This document shows, piece after piece, positions 10,740 through 21,379 of a stretch of 64,000 nucleotides of DNA. Location of the stretch: positions 15,541,877 through 15,605,876 of the forward strand of contig JAJEKV010000013.1 of the NCBI GenBank assembly GCA_021234155.1, given 5' to 3'. The position numbers and the translations under genes are program-made. This stretch comes from Isoetes taiwanensis (lineage: Eukaryota; Streptophyta; Lycopodiopsida; Isoetales; Isoetaceae). Under the pieces are notes generated by a model that ran no database searches, was not told where the DNA came from, and worked only from the letters and a program-made list of their open reading frames with translations. How positions within the stretch are numbered: the stretch's first letter is position 1; every line of letters starts with the position of its first letter.

Positions 10740-11480
10740 GCCACCCACCACATGTCACCACATGATTCACCATATGTACCATTTGCATCACCACAGTATA
10801 ACCACAGTATTCACCACATGATTCACCACATGCCACCTAGGCTCCAACATGCTAAGGTGGCTCAAACATGCCACCTAGGCTCCAACATGCCACCTAGGCT
10901 CTAACATGCCACCTACGCTCCAACATGCCACGTAGCATGCCACCTACGCTCCAACATGCCACGTGGGCTCCAACATGCCACGTAGCATGCCACCTAGGCT
11001 CCAACATGCCACCTGGGCTCAAGCGTACCACGTGAGCTCCAACATGCCACCTAGGCTCAAGCATGCCAAGGTGGCTCAAATATGCCACCTAGGCTCCAAC
11101 ATGCCACCAAGGCTTCAACATGCCACGTAGCCTCAACATGCCAACTAGGCTCCAACATGCCTCGTGAGCTCTAGCATGCCACCTAGGCTCCAACGTGCCA
11201 CCTAGGCTCCAACATGCCACGTGGGCTCCAACATGCCACCTAGCATGCCACCTAGGCTCCAACATGCCACCTAGGCTCAAGCGTACTACGTGAGCTCCAA
11301 CATGCCAAGTTGGCTCCAACGTGCCACCTAGGCTCAAGCATGCCAAGGTGGCTCAAACATGCCACCTAGGCTCCAACATGCCACGTAGGCTCCAACATGC
11401 CACCACATGATTCACCACATGATTCACCACATGCACCATTTGCATCACCACATCTATCACGACATGTATCACCACATTGT
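10740..11480 (+). repeat. 19-bp AvrII minisatellite flanked by CACCACATG repeats
   Basis: From about 10,827 to 11,402 the unit GCCACCTAGGCTCCAACAT (19 bp) is repeated roughly 28 times with substitutions. 12-bp short units GCCACGTAGCAT are interspersed. Many units contain the palindrome CCTAGG or CACGTG. On both sides (10,742-10,826 and 11,400-11,480) lie copies of CACCACATGATTCACCACATG and of CACCATTTGCATCACCACA, so the minisatellite sits between two copies of the element's CACCAC repeat. Confidence 0.95.
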
Positions 11481-11499
11481 CATGAATCTTTGAATACAT

Positions 11500-11825
11500 C
11501 AATTTCTTCTGGAGATTTGAACTCCACCAGAGTGTCGCTCTGGTCAGCCAGAAAAGTCTATTTTATACAATAGTATACAACAATGTACATTAGAGTGTCA
11601 ATGAAAGAATAGGTTACAAGAATAACCTCTTTGGTTACAATAATACAAACATGTGATTACAAGTAAAGATCTATTGATCTGTCAACCTCAGCTTCATTAC
11701 TAGAGCAACTGTGCTTCACAACATCAATCATCATTCTGCGCGTGTCCAATAGCTCGCCACTAGAAATTGGTACACCCTGCAACAAATATATCAGGCCTCA
11801 CATTGGATGAGTAATACCTTCAAAT
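11500..11825. other. 3' region of the Ulp1-like gene, no ORF
   Basis: AT-rich sequence downstream of the minus-strand protease-like gene. A further 3' exon is possible at about 11,690-11,780 (minus strand) but is not demonstrable. Confidence 0.35.
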
Positions 11826-12560
11826 TTACGAACTCACCTTGCATTGGGATAGTATGTCCAAGTCTCGCATTACTGCAGCCACAACTTTCTTTACAAAGAC
11901 ACATATAGCAGGACCACACGACCAGCAATTAGACTGAGTGGGGGAACTTGTAATTTTATTGTGGCGCAGCTTTATGGTGCTTGGGAATTTTGTGTTTGCA
12001 TCCTCAACAAAACTCATGACAGGCTCGGAGCCCTTGTACATTTCTAGGTCATCAAAATGGTACACACCGACCGACATTTAACCGGCTGACCTCCAAGATC
12101 TACAATGACATACACCTTGTCGGTCTTTAGCTGATAACATCTTTGGCGAGAATGGTACATTCGAAATTGCAAGTTGAGGGTTCAGCGGTTTTCTTTGAAG
12201 CAAGCTCATTCGGCGGTAATGTGTAAATGGCGGATCCATGAAATGGAACCTCTGTTCCATGTCATGCTTGATCGAGATTGGTGCATACACCGCCAAAGTC
12301 AAAGGTGCGGTAAAACAAGATGATTTAAGAAACAACGAAAGACTTCAAATCTGAGTTGTTTATATTAAATTACTAACCTCATGAAGAAATGGACTATCCT
12401 CCCTTGAACCAATCCCTACTTTTCTCCAATATTACGATTGAATCTTGATCAAGCACAAGAGGCTCTAGCATTTGTCCTTTAAACACTTCAAGTGGCAAGT
12501 GTTCTGGTCGGATGTGCGCTCTTAACACTGCAGTCCTCGTGCTGGTGGTGTAAGTTTACA
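11826..12560 (-). pseudogene. Ulp1/C48-like cysteine protease remnant
   Basis: The last exon-like ORF (12,077-11,826) ends TQSNCWSCGPAICVFVKKV. A Gln several residues before a Cys-Gly-Pro in a hydrophobic helix is the oxyanion-hole Gln and catalytic Cys pattern of the Ulp1/SENP (C48) fold. VGVYHFDDLEM upstream fits the strand with the catalytic Asp. The preceding frame (12,335-12,078) has PLTLAVYAPISIKHD, similar in place to the strand before the catalytic His, but the Trp usually following His is absent. A frameshift joins them through VYVIVDLGGQPV. Further upstream an open segment (HIRPEHLPLEVFKGQM) ends in a stop. Ulp1-like proteases are known cargo of several plant transposons. The copy is broken. 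Confidence 0.55.
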
Positions 12561-12745
12561 TTCAGCAAATGGAAGATCATTGAAAACCTTGAGGAACATT
12601 GAAATAGCCAAGAAATGAACAATTGTGGTAAAACTTTGTTTATATTAAAAAGTCAAGAGAGGTTACATCATATACACAATAATACTATTTCTAAGCTTTA
12701 GTTCTATGTTTTTTCATCATATTAATACAAATTTGACTCTCAGTG

Positions 12746-14035
12746 TCAAACATATTCACATTTTGTTGCTTTCGACATAACTTTGCACATTCCCCTCGCT
12801 TGAAAGAACCCCTGAAGCCAAACCTTTAGATCATTCATGAGGAAATTGCCATCTACTATGTCAGGGCTCCAGCTGCTTGGACAGATCATGGTGTTTGGCT
12901 CATTGAGGTACCCTTTGTATCTGCTGTCATCAATGAGAAGCACGTTCTCTTTTGTGAAACACGGAAATTAAATTAGTAGACCTTTTTGACGTGCTTCAAA
13001 AAAATTGGCTTTCCAACGTTATATAAATTTGTGTTGGTACACTCGATCCCGATTCCATATGAACTTGAATTTGTCCTTGTATTTCATCAATGCTCCCTTA
13101 ACTATCATTCTCAAGTTTTGAGCCCGCAGTCGGACCAAAGTGCTATATGAAAATTACATTTGCACCAATCTATGAACTTCGGCCCGGCTGGTCTAGTTAC
13201 TACCCACTTGGTTACGTTAAGTGTGATCAACTTAACACCAACTTCTTTGGCAAAGGGTAGTAATTGACTCTTGTCATAGCTTCTACCCAAAACTCCATTG
13301 TAGTAAAAACAAGCGAGATTGGGCTTAACCTTGTAGTCTTACGCATGGGACGAGTTGGTGCAGGGCTAGAAACTTTTGCTTCAAATTTCTTGGTGCGGGG
13401 CTGGAAACTTCGCTTCAAATCTCTTCTTGCGGGGCTGGTAACTTCGCTTCAAGATCTCTTCGTCTGGGGGCTGGAAACTTCGCCTTCGGCATGTCTTGGA
13501 GGTGTCTTTTGCTTGGAATTCTGCTCTTGCTTTTTCTCTCGAGACACTTCCACCGCAAAAAATTTAACAGATTCAGAACTATATGGGTCAAATTAAAAAG
13601 AAGACAGGCACAAAGGTTGGAAGTTACCTTGTGACTTACATTCACCTAACGATTTGTTCGGATCATAACCCGATGCATATCTTTGATTTGGCGGTTGGTT
13701 GGTGTGGAGCATGACTTAATGCATCTGGCGATCCGGCATTGTTGTCCAATTGGAGCTTGACTTGATGCACCTACTGATTTGTTGACATCTACTGATTTGT
13801 CCGAGTTCCCGTAACGTGATGCATCTTCTGATTTGCCCGAGTTTCTATCTGTGTCTAATGCTTTTGAAGGGGTGTCTTGTCCCCCTACCTGACCACATTG
13901 TACCTCTATATCTACAAAGTAGGGATGAAGAAGTAAGCTACATATCCCAATTGCATCAAACAAGATTTGGTTACCTTTGAGGGTAGAAAATAATTCCCTT
14001 TTTGGTGTGCTATATGGACTCACAAAGTCATTGCC
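12746..14035 (-). pseudogene. FCP1-like (HAD/NIF) phosphatase gene of the inner element
   Basis: On the minus strand an N-terminal exon ends ELFSTLK. A GT..AG intron (about 13,975-13,912) leads to a Ser/Asp/Lys-rich low-complexity segment. Next are imperfect repeats of RDLKRSFQPRTKKFEAKVSS type (about 13,350-13,500). A phosphatase-like domain follows: ACFYYNGVLGRSYD at the motif I position, VVTRPAGPKFIDWCKCNF and HIALWSD at the usual R-P...W-C...WS position, KFKFIWNRDRVY, and finally VLLIDDSRYKGYLNEPNT with a C-terminal helix to a stop at 12,746. The order matches FCP1/NIF-type HAD phosphatases. The motif I aspartates are not visible (YYNG instead of DxDG/DxNG), and stops and shifts occur, so it is probably inactive. 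Its function in a transposon is unknown. Confidence 0.6.
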
Positions 14036-14645
14036 ACCCGGTATGAACGATTACACTGAATTAGTAAAAAGCGGCACCATGCTCGCAAACACGGAATTGA
14101 ATCACAATTGATTGTAACTATGCTTTGGTTTTTTTAACTAAGCTCCAGGTTTTTTTACTCTCTTTACGATGTTCCCGTTTATATATATCTAAAGTGCCCC
14201 CTAAAATGAGCGAGCGATCTCATCCTAGGGGGCACTTTAGATACAATAAACAGGACAAGCAAAAGAAACTAAGCCAGCCAGGATGGAAGAGACTAAGCCA
14301 GGATGAAAGAGACCTGAGTACAAGCATCGAGACTTCCCAAACTTTGCTTTGACCCCTCTTTGGACAATGGAACTTAGCATGTAAGCTAAGCTACCTATAA
14401 GTGCTCACCTATAAGTGCCTCAGTAGCTTGAAGTTGCTTTTGATCCTCCCTACTCACACCTAAGGCTTGTACCCATGCTGTAGAAAATTCATGAGCAATT
14501 CTCAATGCAACAGTGATTACAAATCCTGCAAAGTGAACGCAAATTTGTCAATGAGAATACAATCATACTAAGCACTTCAGGAATTTTGTTATGAAGTACC
14601 TCAAGAGGCTGAACAGACATGGAAGATGGTATTGGTGATTTGCAT
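14036..14645. other. Intergenic stretch with a strong hairpin
   Basis: No gene seen. It contains the hairpin listed at 14,188-14,245 and a short duplication (AGACTAAGCCAG.CAGGATG) at about 14,263-14,310. Confidence 0.5.
14188..14245 (+). repeat. Perfect 16-bp inverted repeat (hairpin)
   Basis: TCTAAAGTGCCCCCTA is followed about 24 bases later by its exact reverse complement TAGGGGGCACTTTAGA. Inside the loop TGAG and CTCA pair again. It is a compact stem-loop between two minus-strand genes of the inner element and could be a tiny foldback insertion or an RNA structure. Confidence 0.85.
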
Positions 14646-16486
14646 TCAAAGAATCAAAGTTGGTAGTGGTTTCCCCATCCACTGGAGGATCTTGCCACAG
14701 AATGGACAGCCACTACCATAATCTTCAGCCTTATCAAGGTCTGGAAGTAGTGGATCCAAGATAAATAAAGGAAGACGGTCCTTGCAAGACAGAAACCTCT
14801 CTAACCTTGGTTCCAGCACTTTCAATGCTATTGTGTCTGCTTCCCTGGCTGACAACAGATTAAGCTCCTCGATTTTTGTCTGCTCAAGTTCTGGTAATAG
14901 TTCCTTCAGCTCAGCCTCTGTATCTTGGCATATAGCCCGAATACCGTCTGCACGACTTGGTTTACCCTTAATCATTTTTTTAAATCTTTATTCATCTTCT
15001 CGGTCTGGAACTCAAGGGTGCTGAACCTTCATTTGTAGCACCTGCAGGCTTTGATCACAAGTTTGCAACCTTGCCTTACACTGAAGCACTTCTGATCTTG
15101 TAGAGTTGATCCATTCTCCCAGTGTCCTGTTGAATTCAACTGGAAAGTAATCCAAGGTTAGTACCACATGACACAACAGGCACCACTTTACACACCACAA
15201 ATTCCATCATGACAAACTTTGCACCACAAATGGCGTCATATTCACCACATGTGGTGTGGCATGTGGCACCAAACTGGTGCCACCTGCCACACTACATATG
15301 GCACCACAATGCACCCAAAGCACCGCATATGGCAATCCATTACTTCGCACCACAAATGGCGTCAAAGACACCACATGTGGTGCAAAATGTGGATCCATAG
15401 TGGTGCCACATTAGACACCACATGTGGCACCACAATGCACAGAAGGCACCACATCCGGCAGGCATCCACCACCCCATATGTGGTAGATAGCGTGGTGCAA
15501 TATTTAGCGCAGCAGTTGGCACCACATATGGCAGACAATCCACCATTCACAAGTATCACCATATCTAACATCATATATGACACTAAGTATAGAAACATAT
15601 GGAAGCCAATTCACTATGCAGATAAGGTACCACGTTTGGTACTATATGTGACTACATATGCTACAAACTACATTATTAACATATAATTGGCACCATATGA
15701 CTGTCCTGTAACACATTTGGAGCTACATACTACTGTGAACTGAAATTATCCACCACAACTCGAAACTAGCAGCACAAATTTCCTACACATAACTTACAAC
15801 ACACCCAAATGAAGAAGTAAGTGGTGTACCTGATTGTTCAAGCTTGCTAGACCTTGCTGGAAAATAATAGTTCCAATATTAAATTGCATCATATGGTGGT
15901 TCCAGAAGAAGAGGGTTGAAAAGTACCTATTTTTTTCAGTGATTTTCCCTGAGATTCTTCTTACAGCTAGAGGAGGCTTGAATTGTGGCCTAGTCATTTC
16001 AAGAGAGGAAGCATCATCTGTGGCATTTTGCTCTGCTTCCTCACTATTTGAAATGCTTGCATGCTTCCCCTTACATTGGGACGGAGAGGCTTCAGACCCT
16101 TTTTCTCTTAACTGTTGCCAGAAACTCAACCAGTTTATTTCTTTTCCTTTTGTGTGAAGGTAATACGCAACAGCCATAGTCTGTGAGGCCATGCCTCCCC
16201 AGGCACACTTCCTTTGTGTGATTTTCCTGTAAAGGGACATATATTCAGTATACCTCTCCTTGCTCAGATTCTTCAACCTGCATGATGAAACAAAACAATA
16301 TTTTAAACAACAGAGAATCATGGGCATCCCCGAATCTAGAATGCAACCCACCTGTAAGTGGATTTTCCTAATACTTTCAGTCCCCAAACAGACTCGATTT
16401 CTTCTTGTGTGGCGTAATGCTTTTCTTGCCTGTACATCCTTGTAGGTGTATCCCGTGGCATTCAAGTCCGGTATGATCAGAGCCAT
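14646..16486 (-). pseudogene. Multi-exon coiled-coil gene of the inner element
   Basis: Minus strand. Exon 1 starts MALIIPDLNATGYTYKDVQA at 16,486 and ends near 16,353 with a donor. A second exon (about 16,276-15,930) reads LSKERYTEYMSLYRKITQRK, then an acidic linker, and ends at a donor after ITEKN. A micro-exon lies near 15,860-15,830. Later exons give TLGEWINSTRSEVLQCKARL, FQTEKMNKDLKK and KPSRADGIRAICQDTEAELK, ending ...YGSGCPFCGKILQWMGKPLP at 14,646. The long helical stretch (14,975-14,800) predicts a coiled coil, and CPFCGK is a lone zinc-ribbon-like Cys pair. One base appears missing in a run of seven A at about 14,978. I recognise no family. The intron at about 15,160-15,800 is filled with CACCAC repeats. 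The exact exon phases are not all resolved. Confidence 0.4.
15165..15565 (+). repeat. CACCACATGTGGTG palindromic repeat cluster (intronic)
   Basis: About 20 copies of CACCAC or GTGGTG, often as the 14-bp perfect palindrome CACCACATGTGGTG (15,242 and 15,370) or the variant CACCACATATGGC, spaced roughly 25-60 bp apart. Confidence 0.9.
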
Positions 16487-16708
16487 TTCATGATCGATCT
16501 TCTTGCCAGAAATCAGAAATGGTCTTGCCGGATTAAGGGAGCGTGATCAGAGTTTTTGAAGGAAAATGATCGTGTAATCCATAAAGGACAAAATTTTGAA
16601 TAAGTAATCATGTGTATATTTGAAAAAAATAACTGCCTCTCCCACTACAAATTCGGTAGTTCCCACCACACTTAACACCCAAAAATGTGGTGCTAAAATG
16701 CACGTTTT

Positions 16709-16734
16709 TGTTCCACTACAACATGCTTTCACCC
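16709..16734 (-). repeat. Right terminal inverted repeat, inner transposon
   Basis: Reverse complement GGGTGAAAGCATGTTGTA... matches the left end. Followed by the TTAG duplication at 16,735-16,738. Confidence 0.92.
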
Positions 16735-16738
16735 TTAG

Positions 16739-17851
16739 ACAATAATCCACATTGTCCACGGGCTCCAAGGGTCTCTGAGGTTTTTCCAGGCTATTTTCTA
16801 AAGGAAGTGCAAGAGCAGCTTCATGAAGTGAACGGCCATCAGAAAGATAAATACAATTATACCTGCCACTAAACAGTAATTAGAAACATGACATGATCTA
16901 GCTGTGCAACTGTACTATACCAAATATTACATCGAATTACATTTATCTGTATACAGACTTCAACATGAGAACCAGAATTTCTGCACTAACTGCCAATGAT
17001 GGATGGCAATAACTTCACTTTCTTTTTAAGCAATTATTCTTGATTGAAAATGGAAGGAGGAAACAAATTAAGAACGAGAAAGCTGCTTATGTTTTGCATC
17101 TTCATTTTGATAATAAATCATTGGCAGCATACGATTAATTTGTAAAGGTCTACAATTGCCAGCACCTGATGCTGTTACATGGGCATCCGCAATTTGTCCC
17201 TGATCTTTGGCCAATAAATTGCTTTCCTACAACATCTAACCATTGGTCGATACAATTGACATCCCATACTGACATATTTGATCAAACAAATTGAGATTAT
17301 GGATGACCTTAATAACACAACCGGCTCATGGGACTTTGCCAAGCAGACTTTCCTGATTGGGAGCAACACGTTGCATTTCTTGTAGCAACATTGGGCATGG
17401 AACTGTAACCTTAACCTTGAGATACATCACAAATTTTCCCTGATAATAGAAGATAGGCTCCAGCAGGAAGTGTTGGGGCTTCCTTAGCCAGTCACAAACC
17501 CTCTAGCTATTTCAGCTCCTGCTAACTACATGAAGTACATAATGCTAACTACTAAAGTAAACAAAGTTTTAAAGTAGACAAAGGCTCTTACCTCATTTTA
17601 AGCTTATGGAACTTGTTATGAAATTCCAACATTTTGTAGCAATCCAATATAACCCAATGATCAAGTGTGCCAACAAAATAGTTACATTTGAGTGCAACAG
17701 ATCTGTGGGTAGCTTGTATAAAACAGAATTTGGATCAAATACACATGGAGGCAGCTTGTATAAAACAGAATATGGAACACAAATTTCACTTTGGGAATTG
17801 AACCCAACAATTGGCCATTGCGACATTTTTTTTTTTTTTTTCCTCTCTAGT
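16739..17851. other. Non-coding interval of the outer element
   Basis: Downstream of the minus-strand gene ending at 17,852. A short near-duplication (AGCTTGTATAAAACAGAAT.TGGA at 17,711 and 17,754) and a 16-T run at about 17,827 are visible. No supported gene. Confidence 0.45.
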
Positions 17852-19092
17852 CTATTGTTCAAGAACAGCTCTCACATTGTGAGGAGACATACAATCTTTA
17901 CATTTGATCAAGCATTCTCTTCTAAAACCCACCTTTTTATCATTTCTAATAAATTGGAATTCAGAACATCGAGAAAGGGACTCCAATAGCTTTCTGCATT
18001 CTAGAAGTGACCATTCCTCCTCCACATCTAGTGTGTATAAATGGTCTTTTCCCATGTCTATTGCCAGTTGCATCATCGGAGACCTTAAGTGGTGTTCTTC
18101 TACTGGTTTCCAAGAATAATGCCCACTTTCCCAAAACTGTTTCCTCCTTTGCACATAGAAATTGCAATATAATGTTTGCTTGGGTAATCAGTCAGAAACA
18201 ATCTGATGGCATGCAATTTAAACCCAAAGAAATTTCATACCTGAATATCATGCTACTTGTATCAACTGTGCATTCTGTAATTTGCCCACCAGTGTCGTGA
18301 AGTTTTCTCTTCCATTCGCCAAAAAAAATACTCTGAAGCTTTTCGTATTCAACATTACGTAAAGTGTATGTTTGAGGGGAAACTTTCAGCGTGTTCACAT
18401 CCTTGAAAAGATATGCAAATACTCTAAATGGTAATAAAACTTTTATTCCACATCTAACTCCTCTTTCAGTCAACATTCTTCCGACCTCGATTGCTAGCAT
18501 GTAGCGATATGCCGTCACTATTTGCATGTCACAAAAACCCCTGGATATGAAAGTGAGGTTTGGCACATCCACTAACCTAAGTTTGCCCACTTTACCTTCT
18601 GTCTTTGTATAGTGGTATTTATGGAACCAAATACCCCTATCTCTAAGAGGACATGGATATAGCAGGAAATAGCAACTCACCAAGGCTAAAATGATGGACC
18701 TCCAATACACTAGTTATAGAGTGGACAGAAACTTTATCTTTAAAGTCAGAGGAGCAAACACAATTGACTTCCATCTTTGGAAATTGCGGTTTGTTGGCGA
18801 CTTCTTCTTTGAGCATATCACTAAGACTATATGCATGTGCAACCATAATCTCATCCACTTTTCTACATGTTTGGCTAATTACAAACCCAACCACTTTGGC
18901 CTTCCAATTAGAAGAAATATCACCCAACTTTCTTCTCTTGACAACGTGCTCACCTGATTGACGAGGCCTCATTGTAATCCATGATCCTAATGAAATATGC
19001 AACTCAATCCAATTACCATTCATGTCCTTGCTATTTTTCACAATAATGTGGCTAATTTCAGATCGGCTGCTACCGATCACCTGCATTTGCAT
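17852..19092 (-). CDS. Spliced gene of the outer transposon, unknown function
   Basis: Three minus-strand exons join without any break. Exon A runs from about 19,083 (after a TTTGCAG acceptor) to a donor at about 18,673 (VIGSSRSEISHIIVKNSKD ... LEVHHFSL). Exon B (about 18,637-18,249) starts after CTTAGAG as DRGIWFHKYHYTKTEGKVGK and ends SMIFR. Exon C runs from about 18,148 to the stop at 17,852 (RKQFWESGHYSWKPVEEHHL ... MSPHNVRAVLEQ). Both introns are GT-AG and short, and the phases agree, so selection has probably kept this frame until recently. Exon A (GSWITMR ... VGFVISQT, then VHSITSVLEV) recalls a BAH-like beta fold, but this is weak. A first exon at 21,379-21,107 is possible. It is divergent from the transposase-like gene and may be that element's partner protein. 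Confidence 0.55.
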
Positions 19093-20754
19093 AGAAAAGC
19101 ATTATTATTAATTTAAGATGCACCAAATACTTGCTCTCTAGTGTCATGTCAAATATTAACAGAAATGCATTGCATGATATAGTGTGCTATTTTCGTTTTG
19201 GGGTGGGGGAGGGGTTTCAGGCAGTGGTTGGGACTATGATTCCCGTATAGTATTGTATAAAAAACAGTATAATTCGTCGTGTGAGAGGAGCTTCAGTGTT
19301 TCATGCTATTTTGGGTGGTTTGAAATTAGCTTTTTGCATGGATCTTTTTTGCAAAGTCTGAACTCCACGAAGCCGAATTTGGAAGGCACGAGGCATTTGA
19401 TGTCCTGCCCTCTGGCGTGTGTACAGGGGGCGGCGTCTGGGACAGGAAGGCCAACGCATCGGCCTGTTGCAGGTCTGATTTCTCCTCTGGTAGCAGCGCT
19501 TCGATTGCAGGAGCTTGGAGGGCGATGGAGGATGTTGGTGAGCGTGGTTCAGTTTGCTAGAATTCCTGTGTGTGTTTGTGCAGGTTCAGTCAGAGGGCGT
19601 GGGCTGGAGTTGCTTCCAGAGACGGCTGGGCATACAGTGTCCTATTTTCGTTTTGGGCTGGGTGGTTCCAGAACTGGTGGTTAGTGCTACATGCGAATTT
19701 GCTTACAGATGGTGCCCGGATTTCTGCCCATCGTATCCATATGAAGCCTGGTTTGTGTTTAGCAGAGATTTAGGAAAGGCAATCGGGTAGCATCTGCATA
19801 CTTTGCTTGCATCTGCAATCGGCTTTCTTACAGGAGAGGCATACTTTAGTATCTTCAAACAGTGCCTGGGCCTGATTCGCAGGCCCTAAAATAGGGATTT
19901 GCTTGATTGCCAGAGCAGAGCCCTACCATTTCTTTGCTGTTTAATTTGTACTTGGCCCATCTAAAGATTGTCTGCTTGTGCTTGCAGATGTTGCTTCTTG
20001 GCAAGATATAGAATATAGTGTGCTAAGTTCCGGAGGAACTAGCATTTCGTGGATAAGCTCGTTCTTGCATATATGAAGAAATTTCTATTTGTTGTTTTTC
20101 AACTTGCAGAACACAGAAGGAAGATTTCCGTTTTTGGCGCTTCATCTCCAGGATTGCGCCAAATCTCCAGGCAAAATGGGAGCAGCCACAGGCCTTATTA
20201 TCCTTGTGGCATTGTTAGATGTTTGTAAATAGACCTGTGTGTCTCAGTTGCTGTGCATGCTGTTTTGCCTACCAAGGCTTATGTGCAAGGCTTATGTAAA
20301 TTCTCTCCTTTAATGATATTGTGGTTTTAGACCATTGAGGTCAAGGTGCACCATTGAAAAAGTTTGTCTCCTTTTTGTTGTAAATGATGTGGGCCATCGA
20401 TCTGGTACAATGCCAGGAATATTCTACTATTCATAAGCAATACTACTACGACAATGAAGATGAAGCGGACAAAGAATTCAACAAAGATTCACTAGTACAA
20501 AGTATTAATGTAAAAGGTTAACTCTCTACTGGTTAAGGAAATAATAAGATATGATACTTGGAAGTTATACTCTGTAATATACACAGGGAGCAAACTCTGC
20601 TATATTCACAAAGCTAGAATCTCAAATTGAGAATTCAGTTGCCTGGAAAAGGAAAAGTGAATACAGTGACCTGCAAAAGCAAATCAAATAAGCCTCACAT
20701 TACTCCGTTTTCATTTTATCCATATATAACACAATTTTAACTGCTAAGATGTAT
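19093..20754. other. Likely long intron or promoter region, no ORF supported
   Basis: GC-richer than its surroundings between 19,184 and 19,800. The word GTG(T)CCTATTTTCGTTTTGGG occurs at 19,180 and again at 19,638, hinting at an internal duplication. ORFs here have no recognisable content. Confidence 0.4.
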
Positions 20755-20872
20755 GAGGTGTACCATATTGCTCAGTAATATATTTACTGATTAAAGAACT
20801 ATTCTTGAGTGCAGAGGTGTACCATATTGCTCAGTAATATATTTACTGATTAAAGAACTATTCTTGAGTGCA
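20755..20872 (+). repeat. 59-bp tandem duplication, two exact copies
   Basis: GAGGTGTACCATATTGCTCA... is repeated head to tail with no mismatch, indicating a recent duplication. Confidence 0.95.
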
Positions 20873-21106
20873 GGAAGATTCTGCTGCAGATCGTGAAAAG
20901 AAATTAATACCATAATTAAGGAGAACATTACCTGTTGTAGAACTTGTAGGTGATATATCATTGAGCCTGACTCTCAGCCTATGAATTTGATGGATATGAT
21001 TAAGTCACCTGCAAAGCAAAACCAAGAGCATCAATATTTAAAGAGGCAAAGGAAGAACTTAACAAGAACTCTTGCAACAGGGAAATATAGGCCTTACGGT
21101 TGCATT

Positions 21107-21379
21107 TTACCTAGTCCAATCGTTCAAGAATCGAAGAATGAATGGTAACAAAAAATATGAATGGTGATCGAAAGCTCTGCACCAAATTGCCAGCAACGTC
21201 CGAATAATTTTTGGTAGAGATGTGATACTACTGATTTTTCTGTGCCAATCCTTACGACCTGTTCTATTCCATGCTTGAATCGGGAGGACAAGAAGGTCGT
21301 CAAGAGTAGAGAGAAGAATTGGGGGGAAATGAGAAGACCTAAATTTTGAATGCTTAATGGCGGTTCGTATTGAAACCAA
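21107..21379 (-). CDS. Possible first exon of the outer element's minus-strand gene
   Basis: Minus-strand ORF starting MVSIRTAIKHSKFRSSHFPP and reading to LNDWTR, where GACTAG|GTAAAATG offers a splice donor just before the stop. It lies about 200 bp inside the right inverted end, where a transposon gene would be expected to begin. The link to the exons at 19,083-17,852 (2-kb intron) is inference. No domain is recognised. Confidence 0.3.
   Translation of the reverse strand: MVSIRTAIKHSKFRSSHFPPILLSTLDDLLVLPIQAWNRTGRKDWHRKISSITSLPKIIRTLLAIWCRAFDHHSYFLLPFILRFLNDWTR

Larger units (their letters stand above)
3402..16734. mobile_element. Inner 13,333-bp TIR transposon with 4-bp target duplication
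   Basis: The left end GGGTGAAAGCATGTTGTA at 3402 matches the reverse complement of the right end at 16,734 over 26 bases with one mismatch. TTAG lies directly outside both ends (3398-3401 and 16,735-16,738). Inside are a + strand transposase-like gene (3677-7152), a two-exon + strand ORF (8746-9333) and minus-strand genes: Ulp1-like protease, FCP1-like phosphatase and coiled-coil protein. CACCAC/GTGGTG repeats occur throughout. Two short elements elsewhere in the window (34,906-35,175 and 49,432-49,752) share the end sequence and the 4-bp duplication length, which supports the boundaries. Sola elements are known to make 4-bp duplications, but I cannot confirm that assignment. Most genes carry breaks, so this copy is probably dead. 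Confidence 0.9.

Noticed and set aside
10894-11346. Minus-strand ORFs of 64 and 85 aa with Trp-His-Val repeats
   Set aside because: Frame-open only because the 19-bp minisatellite lacks stops in that frame. The repeat length is not a multiple of three and the units vary.
15207-15686. Overlapping ORFs on both strands rich in His-Met-Trp
   Set aside because: Translation of CACCAC/ATATGG repeats inside an intron.
17175-17369. Minus-strand ORF with YWPKIRD, reminiscent of an integrase zinc-binding region
   Set aside because: Only six residues resemble YYWPxM. There is no His-Cys pattern and no adjoining integrase.
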